Position numbers and translations under genes: made by a program. Below the pieces are notes generated by a model. The model was not told the origin of the DNA. It did no database searches and worked only from the letters and a program-made list of their open reading frames with translations. Shown here piece after piece: positions 45,897-55,011 of a stretch of 64,000 nucleotides of DNA; position 1 is the stretch's first letter; each line of letters begins with the position of its first letter. The stretch comes from Seohaeicola zhoushanensis (lineage in GTDB: Bacteria > Pseudomonadota > Alphaproteobacteria > Rhodobacterales > Rhodobacteraceae): the NCBI RefSeq assembly GCF_014656415.1, contig NZ_BNCJ01000003.1:45098-109097 (forward strand), in the 5' to 3' direction.

Positions 45897-47621
45897 ATGT
45901 CCTTGACGCACGGAGGCGGGCTGACCTTCGTACGCGACAGGCAGTCCCAAGGCGCGAACGCCTCCAAGTTCTGGAGGTTCTCTCTGCGTGGGAGCGAGGA
46001 GCAGGCGACGCTGGGGGTCGTCTTTGCCGATATCGACACGCCGGGCGGAGAGCCGCTGCGGGCGGCGGTGCCCGACCTTGGCACCCAGGCGAACGGGGCA
46101 GTGCTGAGCAGCATCCTAAAGGCGGCGGCGTCGCCGCAGGAATCGCGCATCCGCACCTTCAACGACACCGCGAATGTCACAACAAGCGGGTTCGAGCATA
46201 TCGACCTCTACGGCAGGCTCGGCCCTGAGGCGATGGCGGCGGACGCCGGGCCCGAGGACGGCATCCTCGACCAACTGGGCGCGGCGATGCTGGTGGACTC
46301 CGGGGTGACACATGCGCATGTGATCCCGGCGGCCTACACCTATTTCGGCCAGTACCTGGCCCACGACATGTCCTTCCTGGACTGGAGCGACACGGCACAG
46401 GTCAACGGTGTGACCGGGGCCTGGATCAATGCGCGCAACCTTCATGCGCTGAGCTTCGATTCCCTGTTCGGGACCGCGCCCGTGGCCGGAGCGCCGACGA
46501 GCACCTGGATCGACCAGGCGGGGGCCAGCCTGGGGCGCGCAACGCCGCCGCCCGCCGGGCTGGAAGAGACCTTCGACCTGCCGCGCACGGCGCCGGGCGG
46601 GCACCATGCCTGTCAGGACGCGCGGGTTGACAGCAACCTCGGGCTGGCGCAGATGCACGTACTGCTGGTCCGGTTCCACCAGCAGATCGCGGCGCTGCTG
46701 AACCTCTCGCCCGACGAGGCCCGCGTGCAGACCCGCCGGCATCTGCAGGCCGTGGTGCTGACCGACTACCTGCCCAAGATCGTCCCGCCGAACGTCTACA
46801 CGACGGTCAAGAACACCGGGCGGATCGTGGTGACCGGCCCGGTGGGCGACTTCCTCGTGCCGATCGAATTCGCCGCCGCCGTCTTCCGCTTCGGGCACAG
46901 CATGGTCGGCAACACCTATCCGCTCTGGACCATTCCTTGGCCGCAGGGGTCCTACATGCAGAGCCAGGCGGCCGATCTGAACGCCCTGCTCGCCTACACC
47001 CAGGCTGGAGGCTCGCTGCCGCTGGGCAAGGTCGCTTTCCACTGGGCGCAACCCTGGCGGCACATGGTCGAGGCGCAGAACCCCTACCTGTCGGTGAACG
47101 GCGTGGCGGCGCGGCCGATCAGCGCCAGCATCTCGGGCATGTTCGGCGCGCTGAAGCGGGCGAATTTCCCCGACCCGAGGGACCCCGGCAACCTCGCCCC
47201 GTTCAACCTGGCGCGGGTGACGCTGGGCCGAGGCCGGCGCTTCGGGCTGCCCAGCGGACAGCAGGTCGCCACCCTGGCCGGCGGCGGGCCGCTGTCGGTC
47301 CAGCAGTTCCTGACCACGCGGGCCTCGCGCTTTCCCGGATTGGCAGGCGACAACGCGCTCTGCACCCAGACTCCCTTGTGGTTCTACACCCTTGCCGAGG
47401 CCGAGGCGCATGGCGATGGCCGGCTCGGCCCGGTGGGCGGGCGGGTGGTGATGGAGACCATCCTGGCCGCGCTGCTGAAATCGCCGGACAGCATCGTCAC
47501 CGAGGGTCCGGCCGGCCAGATTGCCTCGGATTTCGAGCGCAAGGTGCGGCTGGACCCGAGCAAAATGAACAGCTTTTCCCTGACCGATGTGGTCGCCGTG
47601 GCCTACGGCGGCGTCGATTGA
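45897..47621 (+). CDS. animal-type haem peroxidase family protein
   Basis: A 574-residue protein of the peroxidase-cyclooxygenase (animal haem peroxidase) superfamily. The distal haem-site segment is YTYFGQYLAHDMSFLDWS (GQ-x3-HD), a conserved helix is DSNLGLAQMHVLLVRFHQQIA, and the proximal histidine lies in FAAAVFRFGHSMVGNTYPL. The C-terminal TPLWFYTLAEAEAHGDGRLGPVGGRVVMETI also fits. Bacterial members are poorly studied and can be secreted halide oxidisers; no signal peptide is apparent here. It is followed 24 bp later by an unknown gene, probably in one operon, and preceded by a strong terminator and an AT-rich promoter region. Confidence 0.88.
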   Translation: MSLTHGGGLTFVRDRQSQGANASKFWRFSLRGSEEQATLGVVFADIDTPGGEPLRAAVPDLGTQANGAVLSSILKAAASPQESRIRTFNDTANVTTSGFEHIDLYGRLGPEAMAADAGPEDGILDQLGAAMLVDSGVTHAHVIPAAYTYFGQYLAHDMSFLDWSDTAQVNGVTGAWINARNLHALSFDSLFGTAPVAGAPTSTWIDQAGASLGRATPPPAGLEETFDLPRTAPGGHHACQDARVDSNLGLAQMHVLLVRFHQQIAALLNLSPDEARVQTRRHLQAVVLTDYLPKIVPPNVYTTVKNTGRIVVTGPVGDFLVPIEFAAAVFRFGHSMVGNTYPLWTIPWPQGSYMQSQAADLNALLAYTQAGGSLPLGKVAFHWAQPWRHMVEAQNPYLSVNGVAARPISASISGMFGALKRANFPDPRDPGNLAPFNLARVTLGRGRRFGLPSGQQVATLAGGGPLSVQQFLTTRASRFPGLAGDNALCTQTPLWFYTLAEAEAHGDGRLGPVGGRVVMETILAALLKSPDSIVTEGPAGQIASDFERKVRLDPSKMNSFSLTDVVAVAYGGVD

Positions 47622-47645
47622 AACGCGCAACAGAAGGAGAACGCG

Positions 47646-48173
47646 ATGACCAGCATTTTCGTAGAAGACAGTGCCGCCGCGAACACGCTCGCGGAAAAGT
47701 TGCAACGGCGGCGCGACGGCATGGTCGCCGCCGGCGAGACGATCAACACCTGGATGCTGGCCACCAACCCGGTCACCGGAAACAAGCTCGACGATGATGA
47801 TTTCTTCGACGATCTCTGGGACAAGCTCGAAAAGAACGCCGGAGCGACCCCGTCGAACAAGTATACCTTCATCTTCGACGACACCGCGATTGCCGCGCCC
47901 CTGTCGAAGCCGGCCGGGAAATACATCTACCAGGCCCCGCACGGCGGGGTGCTGACCGACCACCGGCTGAAGGTGGAGTGCCGCGAGGACAAGATCACGC
48001 CGGGCGTGTCCAAGGACATGCGCATTCCAATCCCCGAGGAGCGGCCGATCGACCTGCTCAGCGGCTATGTCTCGCGGCTGGCCGACGACTTGGCCCACCT
48101 GATGGGCGGCGCGGTGACAGACGAGGCGAAGAAATACCTGCTGGCGACGATCTTCCTCAACCGCTGTCAGTAA
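47646..48173 (+). CDS. unknown protein downstream of the haem peroxidase
   Basis: A 175-residue soluble protein, not recognised. It has no signal peptide. Notable stretches are an acidic NKLDDDDFFDDLWDKLEKN, a beta-rich KYTFIFDDTAIAAPLSKPAGKYIYQAPHGGVLTDH in part, and a helical C-terminus ending FLNRCQ. AGAAGGAG precedes the ATG, and the close spacing makes it a co-transcribed partner of the peroxidase. The last 7 bp overlap the convergent cyclase gene. Confidence 0.6.
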   Translation: MTSIFVEDSAAANTLAEKLQRRRDGMVAAGETINTWMLATNPVTGNKLDDDDFFDDLWDKLEKNAGATPSNKYTFIFDDTAIAAPLSKPAGKYIYQAPHGGVLTDHRLKVECREDKITPGVSKDMRIPIPEERPIDLLSGYVSRLADDLAHLMGGAVTDEAKKYLLATIFLNRCQ

Positions 48174-50665
48174 CCGGCATGGGCATGGGCCGCCCGGATC
48201 GCGCCGACGAGCACCTGGCGGTCGCGGTCCTCGCGCAACGGGAAGGCCGAGCCGAACCACTCGGCGATGGCCGCGGGCGTGGCCGGTTCCGACCCGGCCC
48301 AGGCAGGTGTCACCGTCTCGACCAGACGGGCGAAGGCCGCGCCGGCCTTGGCTTCGTTGCCCAGCCGCGCGTGGATCGCCGCGACCCAGCCGTGACTGTC
48401 GAGGATGCTGGTGCCGCCGAGTTCCGCCGCCTCCAGCGCCGCGTCGAGACGGTCAAGGAAGAAGTAGGTGGCGGCATTATAGGCCCATCCCCAGGGGGGC
48501 AGCATCCGGCTCACCGCGAGGCAGCGCGTCAGGGTAGTTTCGGCCTTGGTCCGCTCGCCCAGCCAGGCAAAGCCCATGGCGCAGCTGGCGAGCGTCGCCG
48601 GGCTGATCGGGTGCAGGTTCATCGCCAGGTCCATGTGCATCGACGCGCGGGCGAAGGCGCCGGTCATCGCCGCACTCCAGGCCACGGTGCGCTGCACGCG
48701 CGCATCCATCGGATCGAGGTCCGCTGCCTTGCGGGCGAAGCTGTCGGCGCGGGCGTATTCGGCGGCGCTGCACTGGCGGCCGGGACGGATGATGTGCTCG
48801 ATATTGGTGATCGAGGCGAGGCGGAACAGCGAGGGAGCGTGGTCGGGGTCGTCGCGCAGGATCTCCTCGAAGATCTTGCGGGCTTCCTCGGCGCCCTCCG
48901 GGGTCCAGCGCATCAGAGCGCGGTCGCCGCGTAGCCAGGCGTCATGGCTGGTCAGGTCCTTGCGGGAGCCGTCGACCACCAGCGCCAGGCGGTCGGCCGA
49001 AATGTGGCTTTCCAGCGTGGCCGCGATGTTGCGGACGATGTCGATCTGCGACCGACTCCAGTCGGCTGACAGGAGCGAGACGCTGTCGGCCCAGACCCTG
49101 CGCCCGCTGGCGGCCTTGCTGAGACGGAGCGAGAGCATCGGGTCGCCGTCGCGGGTCAGCACGTCGCCCTGGAACAGGTAGTCGATCTGGTCGCGTTCGC
49201 CCTCCGCCGCCAGCGCCACCTGTTCCCCGTCGATTATCGACCAGTCGCGGAAGGGTGTGAGGTTTTCGAGCAGGTCGGCGCGGAAGGCGGCGACGCGACC
49301 GTGCGCCTGTTCGGGCGCGTCCGGGGGTTCGTTGAATTCGGCAACCGCGATACGCAGCAGCCGGCGCCGCCTGGGACGGTCGCCCGAAGCCGCCGCTGCG
49401 GGGGCGACCCTTGCCCGTATCGAGCGTATGAGATCGAGGATGCGGGCACCGGGCGAGACGGCATGGGTTTCCTTCAGGTAGCTGTCCAGGCGCCGGAACT
49501 CGTCCAGCGCGGCGGATTGGTCGCCCAGGGCGTGGCGCGCCGAGATGCGGGCGTATGAGGCGATCTCGTTGCCGGGTTCCAGCAGCAGTATGGCGTCCGC
49601 GGCGGCTTCGTGGGCCTCGTCGCTAGGGTCGGTGCGGCCGATCACCCGTTCCAGCTGGCCCAGCAGCCGCCGTCGCCACATCGAGCGCATGATGCGGACC
49701 CAGCCCCGGAACATCGGGCTGACCTCGTCCAGGCCGGCGAGAATGTGCTCGGGCCAATTGGGGTCGGTAGCAAGGCGCAGGGGAATGCGGTCGTGGCGGA
49801 GTTCCGCGAGGAATGCCTCGAGATCGCTCTCCGTCGCGCGGATGTCCAGCGCGACCATCTGGTCGAGCCGGTGAAGCGGCAGCGCGGTGGTACCGGAAAG
49901 TTCTTCCAGCGCCTGCGAGACCCGCCTGGCCGATCCGATCAGCGCCTCGAGCCGGTCAAAGGCGTCAGCGCGGCCGGAACAGAGCACGAGGTAGCCCAGG
50001 AGCGCCCGCGCATCGGCGCCGAGGAGGCGGCTGTCGGGGCCGAGAAAGCCGTCGGGCCGGCCCAGGACCTCGATCCGGTGAACCTGCGGCGGGTCCGGGT
50101 TGGTATGGGCGGACCCGAGATCGACGACCCGGTACATAGCGACCTGGTCCCGGATATTGCGCAGCGTCTGCGCGCCGAGCGGCTCGAAGCCATAGTCGGT
50201 TTCCTCGCGGATCGCGTCGAAGACCGCCCGTGAGAGGACGCAATCGCCTGGCCGGGCCTTTTCCTGCAGGCGGGCGGCGATGTTGACCGTATTGCCGAAG
50301 ACATCGCCATTCCGGAGCTGAACGTCCCCCAGGTGGAGACCGACGCGGAACATGAAGGGATCCGGTGTGCCGGTCTGCCGGTCTGCGACGATATTCTGGA
50401 ACTCCACCCCGAAGCTGATCGCATCGACCGCCCCGTCGAAGAGCAGCAGCGCGCCATCGCCCAGCGTCTTGACCAATGTTCCGTTGAACCGGCGCGACAG
50501 GATGCGGAAACTGTCGAAACAGCCGGCCATGAATTCGAGCGTCGCGGCTTCGTCGAGGCCGATGTGGCGGCTGTAGGAAACCATGTCGATGAACAGGACG
50601 ACGCGTTCCGCGAACTCGACTGGAGGCGGCACGGGCAAAAGCGAACTTTCGTTGCGGGCTTCCAT
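48167..50665 (-). CDS. class III adenylate/guanylate cyclase with activator-like and TPR regions
   Basis: An 832-residue protein. The cyclase domain (residues 20-180) is apparently complete: metal aspartates D27 (FIDMVSYS) and D70 (TLVKTLGDGALL), the K66 substrate residue, and FGNTVNIAARLQEKA with the transition-state Asn/Arg. A BTAD-like region resembling SARP/AfsR activators follows (about 195-420: LLGADARALLGYLVLCSGRADAFDRL; ISARHALGDQSAALDEFRRL). Residues 450-560 look like the TolB-like module often seen after such cyclases, and TPR-like helices run to the end. No DNA-binding domain is evident. It is alone on its strand, convergent with the peroxidase operon. Confidence 0.88.
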   Translation of the reverse strand: MEARNESSLLPVPPPVEFAERVVLFIDMVSYSRHIGLDEAATLEFMAGCFDSFRILSRRFNGTLVKTLGDGALLLFDGAVDAISFGVEFQNIVADRQTGTPDPFMFRVGLHLGDVQLRNGDVFGNTVNIAARLQEKARPGDCVLSRAVFDAIREETDYGFEPLGAQTLRNIRDQVAMYRVVDLGSAHTNPDPPQVHRIEVLGRPDGFLGPDSRLLGADARALLGYLVLCSGRADAFDRLEALIGSARRVSQALEELSGTTALPLHRLDQMVALDIRATESDLEAFLAELRHDRIPLRLATDPNWPEHILAGLDEVSPMFRGWVRIMRSMWRRRLLGQLERVIGRTDPSDEAHEAAADAILLLEPGNEIASYARISARHALGDQSAALDEFRRLDSYLKETHAVSPGARILDLIRSIRARVAPAAAASGDRPRRRRLLRIAVAEFNEPPDAPEQAHGRVAAFRADLLENLTPFRDWSIIDGEQVALAAEGERDQIDYLFQGDVLTRDGDPMLSLRLSKAASGRRVWADSVSLLSADWSRSQIDIVRNIAATLESHISADRLALVVDGSRKDLTSHDAWLRGDRALMRWTPEGAEEARKIFEEILRDDPDHAPSLFRLASITNIEHIIRPGRQCSAAEYARADSFARKAADLDPMDARVQRTVAWSAAMTGAFARASMHMDLAMNLHPISPATLASCAMGFAWLGERTKAETTLTRCLAVSRMLPPWGWAYNAATYFFLDRLDAALEAAELGGTSILDSHGWVAAIHARLGNEAKAGAAFARLVETVTPAWAGSEPATPAAIAEWFGSAFPLREDRDRQVLVGAIRAAHAHAGY

Positions 50666-50702
50666 CCTATCGCGGGCGTCGTTCGGGGCGTAACGTCATC
50701 CC

Positions 50703-51869
50703 ATGAGCTTAACCGATCTGGAGCCGTTTTTCGACGTCGTTCCCGTGTCACCGGCGGGATGGCCGGTGTTTTGCACCCTTGCCGCCCCAAATCGCGCCGC
50801 CCTGGAACGGTTGCCCAACTGGCCGCGTGCCGGGTTGCCCGCGGCCGGGCGCGCCGCAGGCGGACGCGGCCTGGATTGGGAGACCGCGAAGCTGAGCGGG
50901 CTGGGCGAAGCGGTCGAGATCGCAAGCCTGTGCCGCTGGGGCGACGAAGCGACGGTGACCGCCCGCGCCGGTGACCTGCAGCGCGAGGTCTGGACGGCTG
51001 CCGCGCTTGGTGGCTTTGCCGAGCCGCAGCTAAGCGCGCGGGATGCATGGAACGCGCACATGGCAGGAACCGACCGGGTCGTGCAGCGCGATGACGACGC
51101 CGAGATGGAATGGGTCGCGGCGCGCGACCTGGAGGGCGGCTCCGTCTGGGTGCCGGTGGATTGCGTCTTCCTCGGCGCGGGCCTGGCCGATACCAACGGC
51201 TGCGCCGCCGGCCAGTCGGACCGGGACGCCCGCAGCCGCGCGCTGTTCGAACTGATCGAGCGCGATGCCACGGGGCGGTGGTGGTATGGCCGCCGGTCGC
51301 GGCCATTGCTGTCGGACGCGCAGCTCGACGATGCCGGCCGCGCGCTTTGCGAGCGGTTCACGAACCAAGGCTTTACTCTGCGCCTGTTCGATATCACCAC
51401 CGACCTCGGTGTGGCCTCGGTCGCGGCGGCAGGCATGTTGCCGGGCGGCGCGCCGGCGCTGGGGTTCGCCTCGGGCGCCGATTTCGCCTCGGCCGCGACA
51501 AGGGCGCTGACCGAGATGGGGCAGGTGGCGCTGGTACTGCGCGGGGCGGGTGCCGCGGTGCTGCGCGCCGACGGCGCGCGGTGGCTGGAGGAGGTGAGCT
51601 TCGCGACGCCACCGATCTCGCTGGGCGTGGCGGGGATCGACCCGCCTGCCCCCGCCGACCGGATCGGCAGCGCCCTGCGCGATGCGGGCATCCGCGTGGC
51701 CTTTGTAAACCAATCACGGGCCGAGCTTGGGGTGCCGGTCTGGCGGGCCCTGTCGCCGGACCTCTGCCACTGGAAACCGCGGCTAGGTCGCTCGCGCCTC
51801 CTGGCACCCGACCCGCGCGACCTGGGTGGGCCGCCCGGCGCGATGAACCCGGTGCTCTTGCGGCTGTGA
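50703..51869 (+). CDS. YcaO-like family protein
   Basis: A 388-residue YcaO-domain protein. The ATP-binding signature is unmistakable: NGCAAGQSDRDARSRALFEL followed by IERDATGRWW (about residues 164-190), and a later EMGQVALVLRGAG stretch. YcaO enzymes activate amide oxygens with ATP to form azolines, thioamides or amidines, or support RimO methylthiolation. The family C-terminus here is GPPGAMNPVLLRL rather than the Pro-rich tail of azoline-forming enzymes. No TfuA, dehydrogenase or precursor-like gene adjoins it, and it starts 37 bp from the divergent cyclase gene. Its substrate is unknown. Confidence 0.88.
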   Translation: MSLTDLEPFFDVVPVSPAGWPVFCTLAAPNRAALERLPNWPRAGLPAAGRAAGGRGLDWETAKLSGLGEAVEIASLCRWGDEATVTARAGDLQREVWTAAALGGFAEPQLSARDAWNAHMAGTDRVVQRDDDAEMEWVAARDLEGGSVWVPVDCVFLGAGLADTNGCAAGQSDRDARSRALFELIERDATGRWWYGRRSRPLLSDAQLDDAGRALCERFTNQGFTLRLFDITTDLGVASVAAAGMLPGGAPALGFASGADFASAATRALTEMGQVALVLRGAGAAVLRADGARWLEEVSFATPPISLGVAGIDPPAPADRIGSALRDAGIRVAFVNQSRAELGVPVWRALSPDLCHWKPRLGRSRLLAPDPRDLGGPPGAMNPVLLRL

Positions 51870-52109
51870 ACGCCGAACGGTTGCCGCCCAGCGCCGCCGT
51901 CACGGGCCGCTTGTCGCTCCGGCAGGAGATCCGCGGGGAGCTGGTTGAACAGGCCGGGCGTCTCCAGTTGGGCGTTGTGGGCGCAATGGGGCGGGCCAGG
52001 CATCGCCTGGCTGCCGCTGAGCCTGGTATCGGCACCCACCGGCTGGAGCGGAACGCCACCAGGCCCGGCTGCCGATCTAGCGGCCCAGCGCGCCGTCGGC
52101 CTGAGACGT
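51870..52109. other. 240-bp gap without a supported gene
   Basis: The gap between the YcaO gene and the end of the methyltransferase gene contains an open plus-strand frame from a GTG overlapping the YcaO stop (51866-52156), but its composition is that expected of GC-rich non-coding DNA. No terminator with a T-run is seen. Confidence 0.5.
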
Positions 52110-52910
52110 CTACGCCGTGGCGAGGGGCAATCCCCGCGTCGTCGTCCTGTCGATGATGCCGATCCCCATCCAGAGCCCGCGCGGACCCACGCCCTCGCCC
52201 GGCACGGCGTGGCTGAACTCGATCATGGTGGACTGCCGCGCCTCGGTCGCGCGCAATTCGCGCCAGAAACCGAAGATGCCGCCTTCCTCGGAGACGTATT
52301 CCTGGCCGTGGATATCGTGGAAGGCGCAGATCATCTTGGCGTGCCGGCCCATGTTCAGATAGTCCCGCTTGGCCCATCCATAAGAATGGTCGCCATCGAT
52401 GAACACGACGTCGAAGACCTTGCCCGCGTGGTCATCCGAGGTCGAGGGGATGTGGAACGCGAAGTTCAACCGCTCGCGGATGCGAGGCAGGACGTAGAAG
52501 CGGTCCTTGATGTCGATGCAATGATATTGGCACGCGGGGTTCAGCGCCTGGAAGAAAGCCGCCGAAAAGGTCGCCATGCCGCCGTTCGCCACGCCGATCT
52601 CGGCCACGCTGGCCGGACGGTGGCGGCCGGCATAGAGGAGGTAGTCGACCATCTCAGTCGGAATCTGCAGCGGGCCGACGACGCTCGTGTTGATCCAGTC
52701 GGCATAGCTGGCCAGCCCCTTCCAGGCCGCGGTCGACCCTGACAGGCCGAATTCCTGCAGGTGGGCGAGCAGACGGGCCCGATCGAGCAGGGCTTCGCCC
52801 TCTTGCAGCATGGTCTCGATCACCTTCGCCTGCCGGCGCAGGTCGTTGCCTCTCGGCTGGAGGCGCATGTTGATACGTCCGACGACGTCAGTGGCGGAAC
52901 GAAACTTCAC
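52110..52910 (-). CDS. class I SAM-dependent methyltransferase (CmcI/Methyltransf_24-like)
   Basis: A 266-residue methyltransferase. The SAM-binding motif I is VAEIGVANGGMATFSAAFF, the acidic post-motif is YHCIDIKD, and VFDVVFIDGDHSYGWAKRDYL is the motif of the CmcI/O-methyltransferase 24 group that binds a metal. An N-terminal helical segment precedes the domain. The GTG start at 52910 is set by GAGGAGGT. Members methylate sugars, antibiotics or small aromatics; nothing nearby fixes the acceptor. It could work with the YcaO protein, which it faces tail to tail, but this is only proximity. Confidence 0.82.
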   Translation of the reverse strand: MKFRSATDVVGRINMRLQPRGNDLRRQAKVIETMLQEGEALLDRARLLAHLQEFGLSGSTAAWKGLASYADWINTSVVGPLQIPTEMVDYLLYAGRHRPASVAEIGVANGGMATFSAAFFQALNPACQYHCIDIKDRFYVLPRIRERLNFAFHIPSTSDDHAGKVFDVVFIDGDHSYGWAKRDYLNMGRHAKMICAFHDIHGQEYVSEEGGIFGFWRELRATEARQSTMIEFSHAVPGEGVGPRGLWMGIGIIDRTTTRGLPLATA

Positions 52911-53067
52911 TGCATACCTCCTCGCATGCCCGGCTTTGCCGCATCTCAACAGCTGCGGTGCCGAAGGCCAAGTGCTCCCTGTCGCCTGATTGACAGGTTC
53001 CCGGGGGAATTGCCAAGAGCTTGCCGCAATGATGGGCGTTGCGCCTATGCGCGGGCAGACCAACTCC

Positions 53068-54033
53068 CTAGCGGTAGGTCCGCTCGTCGATGCTGACCCT
53101 CGCCAGCATCTCGTCGATCATCGCGAGGAAGGCCACCTCGTGTGGCGGCAGGCTCCGGCGCGGGTTGGTGAGCAGGTGGATGTCGACCCTCGGCAGATTG
53201 GAATAGGGCGGCACCTGCCAGAGTTCGCCCAGCCGCACGTCCTTGCGCGCGACATGCACCGGCAGCGCACCGATGCCGATATTGGCGACGATCATGCGCC
53301 GGACCTCGGGCAGGCTGGACGAAACCCCGTGCAGCCCCGCCGCCAGCCCGGCGCGTTCGCGCAGTTGCCCGACCGAGACCAGCGGCCCGCCCTCGATCTC
53401 GGTCTGGAACGAGGCCGAAGGCTCGCCGGCGAGTTCGTCGAGCGCAATGTTGCTGCGCCCGAAGAGGCGGTGGCGCGGGCCGCAGTAGAGGCCGAAGAAT
53501 TCGCGGAACAGCACCCGTGTGGTCAGGTTGCGCGGGGTTCCGTTGAACAGGCAGATGCCGAAGCTCGCGCGGTTCTGGCGGATATGCGCGGCCACCTCGG
53601 CGCTTTCCTCGACCACCATCGAAAAGGTCACTCGGGGGTGCCGCCTCGCATAGGCCTCGAGCACCTCATCGAAATGCGGCGAGACCACGTGGCTGGCCAG
53701 CACGATGCTGATATGCCCGGTCAGCTCCTCGCGGTCGGCATCCATCAGCGCCGGCAACTGCGCCACCGCGCCGAAGATCGCCGCGCATTCCGAGTAGAGC
53801 ACCCTTCCCGCGTCGGTCACCTGGAAGCGGTTCGGCTTGCGGTCGACCAGCTGTTGCCCAGTGACATCCTCGAGCCGTTTCAGGGCGCTGCTGATCGTCG
53901 GCTGTTTCAGCCCGAGGAAATCGGCCGCGCGCGAGATGCCCTTCTGTTCGACCACCACCATGAAGGTGCGCAGCAGGTTCCAGTCGAGGTTCCAGGGGAA
54001 GCGTTGTTCATAGGGCCTGAGCATAGATTTCAT
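53068..54033 (-). CDS. LysR family transcriptional regulator
   Basis: A LysR regulator of about 321 residues. The winged helix is WNLLRTFMVVVEQKGISRAADFLGLKQPTISSALKRLEDVTGQQLVDR in part, and the effector domain holds HISIVLASHVVSPHFDEVLEAYARRHPRV and RRMIVANIGIGALPVHVAR in part. Either of two ATG codons (54033, 54024) could start it. It is divergent from the amino-acid ABC transporter operon beginning at 54171 and is the likely regulator of that operon. Confidence 0.9.
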   Translation of the reverse strand: MKSMLRPYEQRFPWNLDWNLLRTFMVVVEQKGISRAADFLGLKQPTISSALKRLEDVTGQQLVDRKPNRFQVTDAGRVLYSECAAIFGAVAQLPALMDADREELTGHISIVLASHVVSPHFDEVLEAYARRHPRVTFSMVVEESAEVAAHIRQNRASFGICLFNGTPRNLTTRVLFREFFGLYCGPRHRLFGRSNIALDELAGEPSASFQTEIEGGPLVSVGQLRERAGLAAGLHGVSSSLPEVRRMIVANIGIGALPVHVARKDVRLGELWQVPPYSNLPRVDIHLLTNPRRSLPPHEVAFLAMIDEMLARVSIDERTYR

Positions 54034-54047
54034 CAATGATTTGGATC

Positions 54048-54063
54048 GCAATTATCTATTTGC
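54048..54063. promoter_or_regulatory. possible LysR-type site
   Basis: GCAA-N8-TTGC (54048-54063) lies in the AT-rich part of the 137-bp gap between the LysR gene and the divergent binding-protein gene. The symmetry is short, and assignment rests on position. Confidence 0.25.
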
Positions 54064-54170
54064 CCGATGCACTACCCTCATGCAAGCCTGTGCGCCGAGC
54101 GCCCGGACACTTTTATCGCGCCTGGGGCCAAGGCCCCCAACATGCAACTGAACCGAACAGGGAGACCCAG

Positions 54171-54956
54171 ATGACCAACCGCAGAACCCTTCTCAAATCC
54201 GCCGTGCTGGCCGGCTTTGCCGCCATGGCCACGCTTGGCACCACCAGCTTCGCCATGGCCGACGAGCTCGACACGCTGAAGGAAAAGGGTGTCATGCGCA
54301 TCGCCATGAGCGGCGCCTATCCTCCGTTCAACTTCGTCAACGAGAAGAACGAGGTTGTCGGCTTCGACCCTGCCATCGGCACCGAGATCGCCAAGCGCAT
54401 GGGCCTCGAGGTCGAGATCATCACCACCGCCTGGGACGGCATCATCGGCGGCCTGCTCGCCAACAAATACGACGCCATCGTCGGCTCGATGTCGATCACC
54501 GAAGAGCGTGACAAGGTGGTGGACTTCGTCGGCCCCTACTACACCACCAAGCGCGCGATCTTCACCAAGCCCGACAGCGGCATCACCTCGGTGGCGCAGG
54601 TCAAGGACGCCAAGGTCGGCGTGACCCTGGGCGAGACCCACGAGGAATGGGCCCGCGAGCAGGGCTACAACGTGCGCACCTACAAGGGCCTGCCGGAACT
54701 GCTGCTTGAGCTGGAGAACGGCCGCGTCGACGTCATCATCAACGACTCGATCGCCGCCATCCTGGCGATGAAGGAGCGCGGCTACAACTTCGTCGCCCTG
54801 TCCGACCTGCAGACCGACGCGATCGGCGCAGGCATCGCCATCCGCGAGGGCAACCCGAAGCTGGCCGAGGCCATGCAGACGGCACTGCAGTCGATGATGG
54901 ACGACGGCACCTACCTGGAGATTGCCAACAAGTGGGTCGGCGGCGACATTCGCTGA
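54171..54956 (+). CDS. amino acid ABC transporter substrate-binding protein
   Basis: A 261-residue family 3 periplasmic binding protein. The signal sequence MTNRRTLLKSAVLAGFAAMA starts with a twin arginine and ends at SFAMADE. The mature protein has VMRIAMSGAYPPFNFVNEKN, VGFDPAIGTEIAKRMGLEVEI, the WDGIIGGLLANKYDAIVGSMSITEER segment with the amino-acid-binding Ser/Thr-Arg, and KVGVTLGETHEEWAREQG. It probably binds a polar or basic amino acid or relative. GGGAGACCC precedes the ATG. It leads the operon running to the CoA-transferase genes and is divergent from the LysR gene. Confidence 0.93.
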   Translation: MTNRRTLLKSAVLAGFAAMATLGTTSFAMADELDTLKEKGVMRIAMSGAYPPFNFVNEKNEVVGFDPAIGTEIAKRMGLEVEIITTAWDGIIGGLLANKYDAIVGSMSITEERDKVVDFVGPYYTTKRAIFTKPDSGITSVAQVKDAKVGVTLGETHEEWAREQGYNVRTYKGLPELLLELENGRVDVIINDSIAAILAMKERGYNFVALSDLQTDAIGAGIAIREGNPKLAEAMQTALQSMMDDGTYLEIANKWVGGDIR

Positions 54957-54967
54957 CATCAACACCA

Positions 54968-54992
54968 CGCCCGCCGGATCAACCGGCGGGCG
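54968..54992 (+). terminator. intercistronic hairpin after the binding-protein gene
   Basis: CGCCCGCCGG (54968-54977) and CCGGCGGGCG (54983-54992) form a perfect 10-bp stem with a 5-nt loop, 12 bp past the stop. It has no long T-run and lies within the operon, as expected for partial attenuation. Confidence 0.7.
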
Positions 54993-55011
54993 CATTCTAC
55001 AGGGGACGGGA

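Noticed and set aside
46116-48260. 714-codon minus-strand frame opposite the peroxidase
   Set aside because: It is antisense to a conserved haem peroxidase with clear motifs; no domain is seen.
51866-52156. Small gene or RiPP precursor directly after the YcaO gene
   Set aside because: A GTG overlapping the YcaO stop opens 96 codons, but the composition is Arg/Ala/Pro-rich as in non-coding frames, there is no leader-core pattern, and it runs into the methyltransferase gene.
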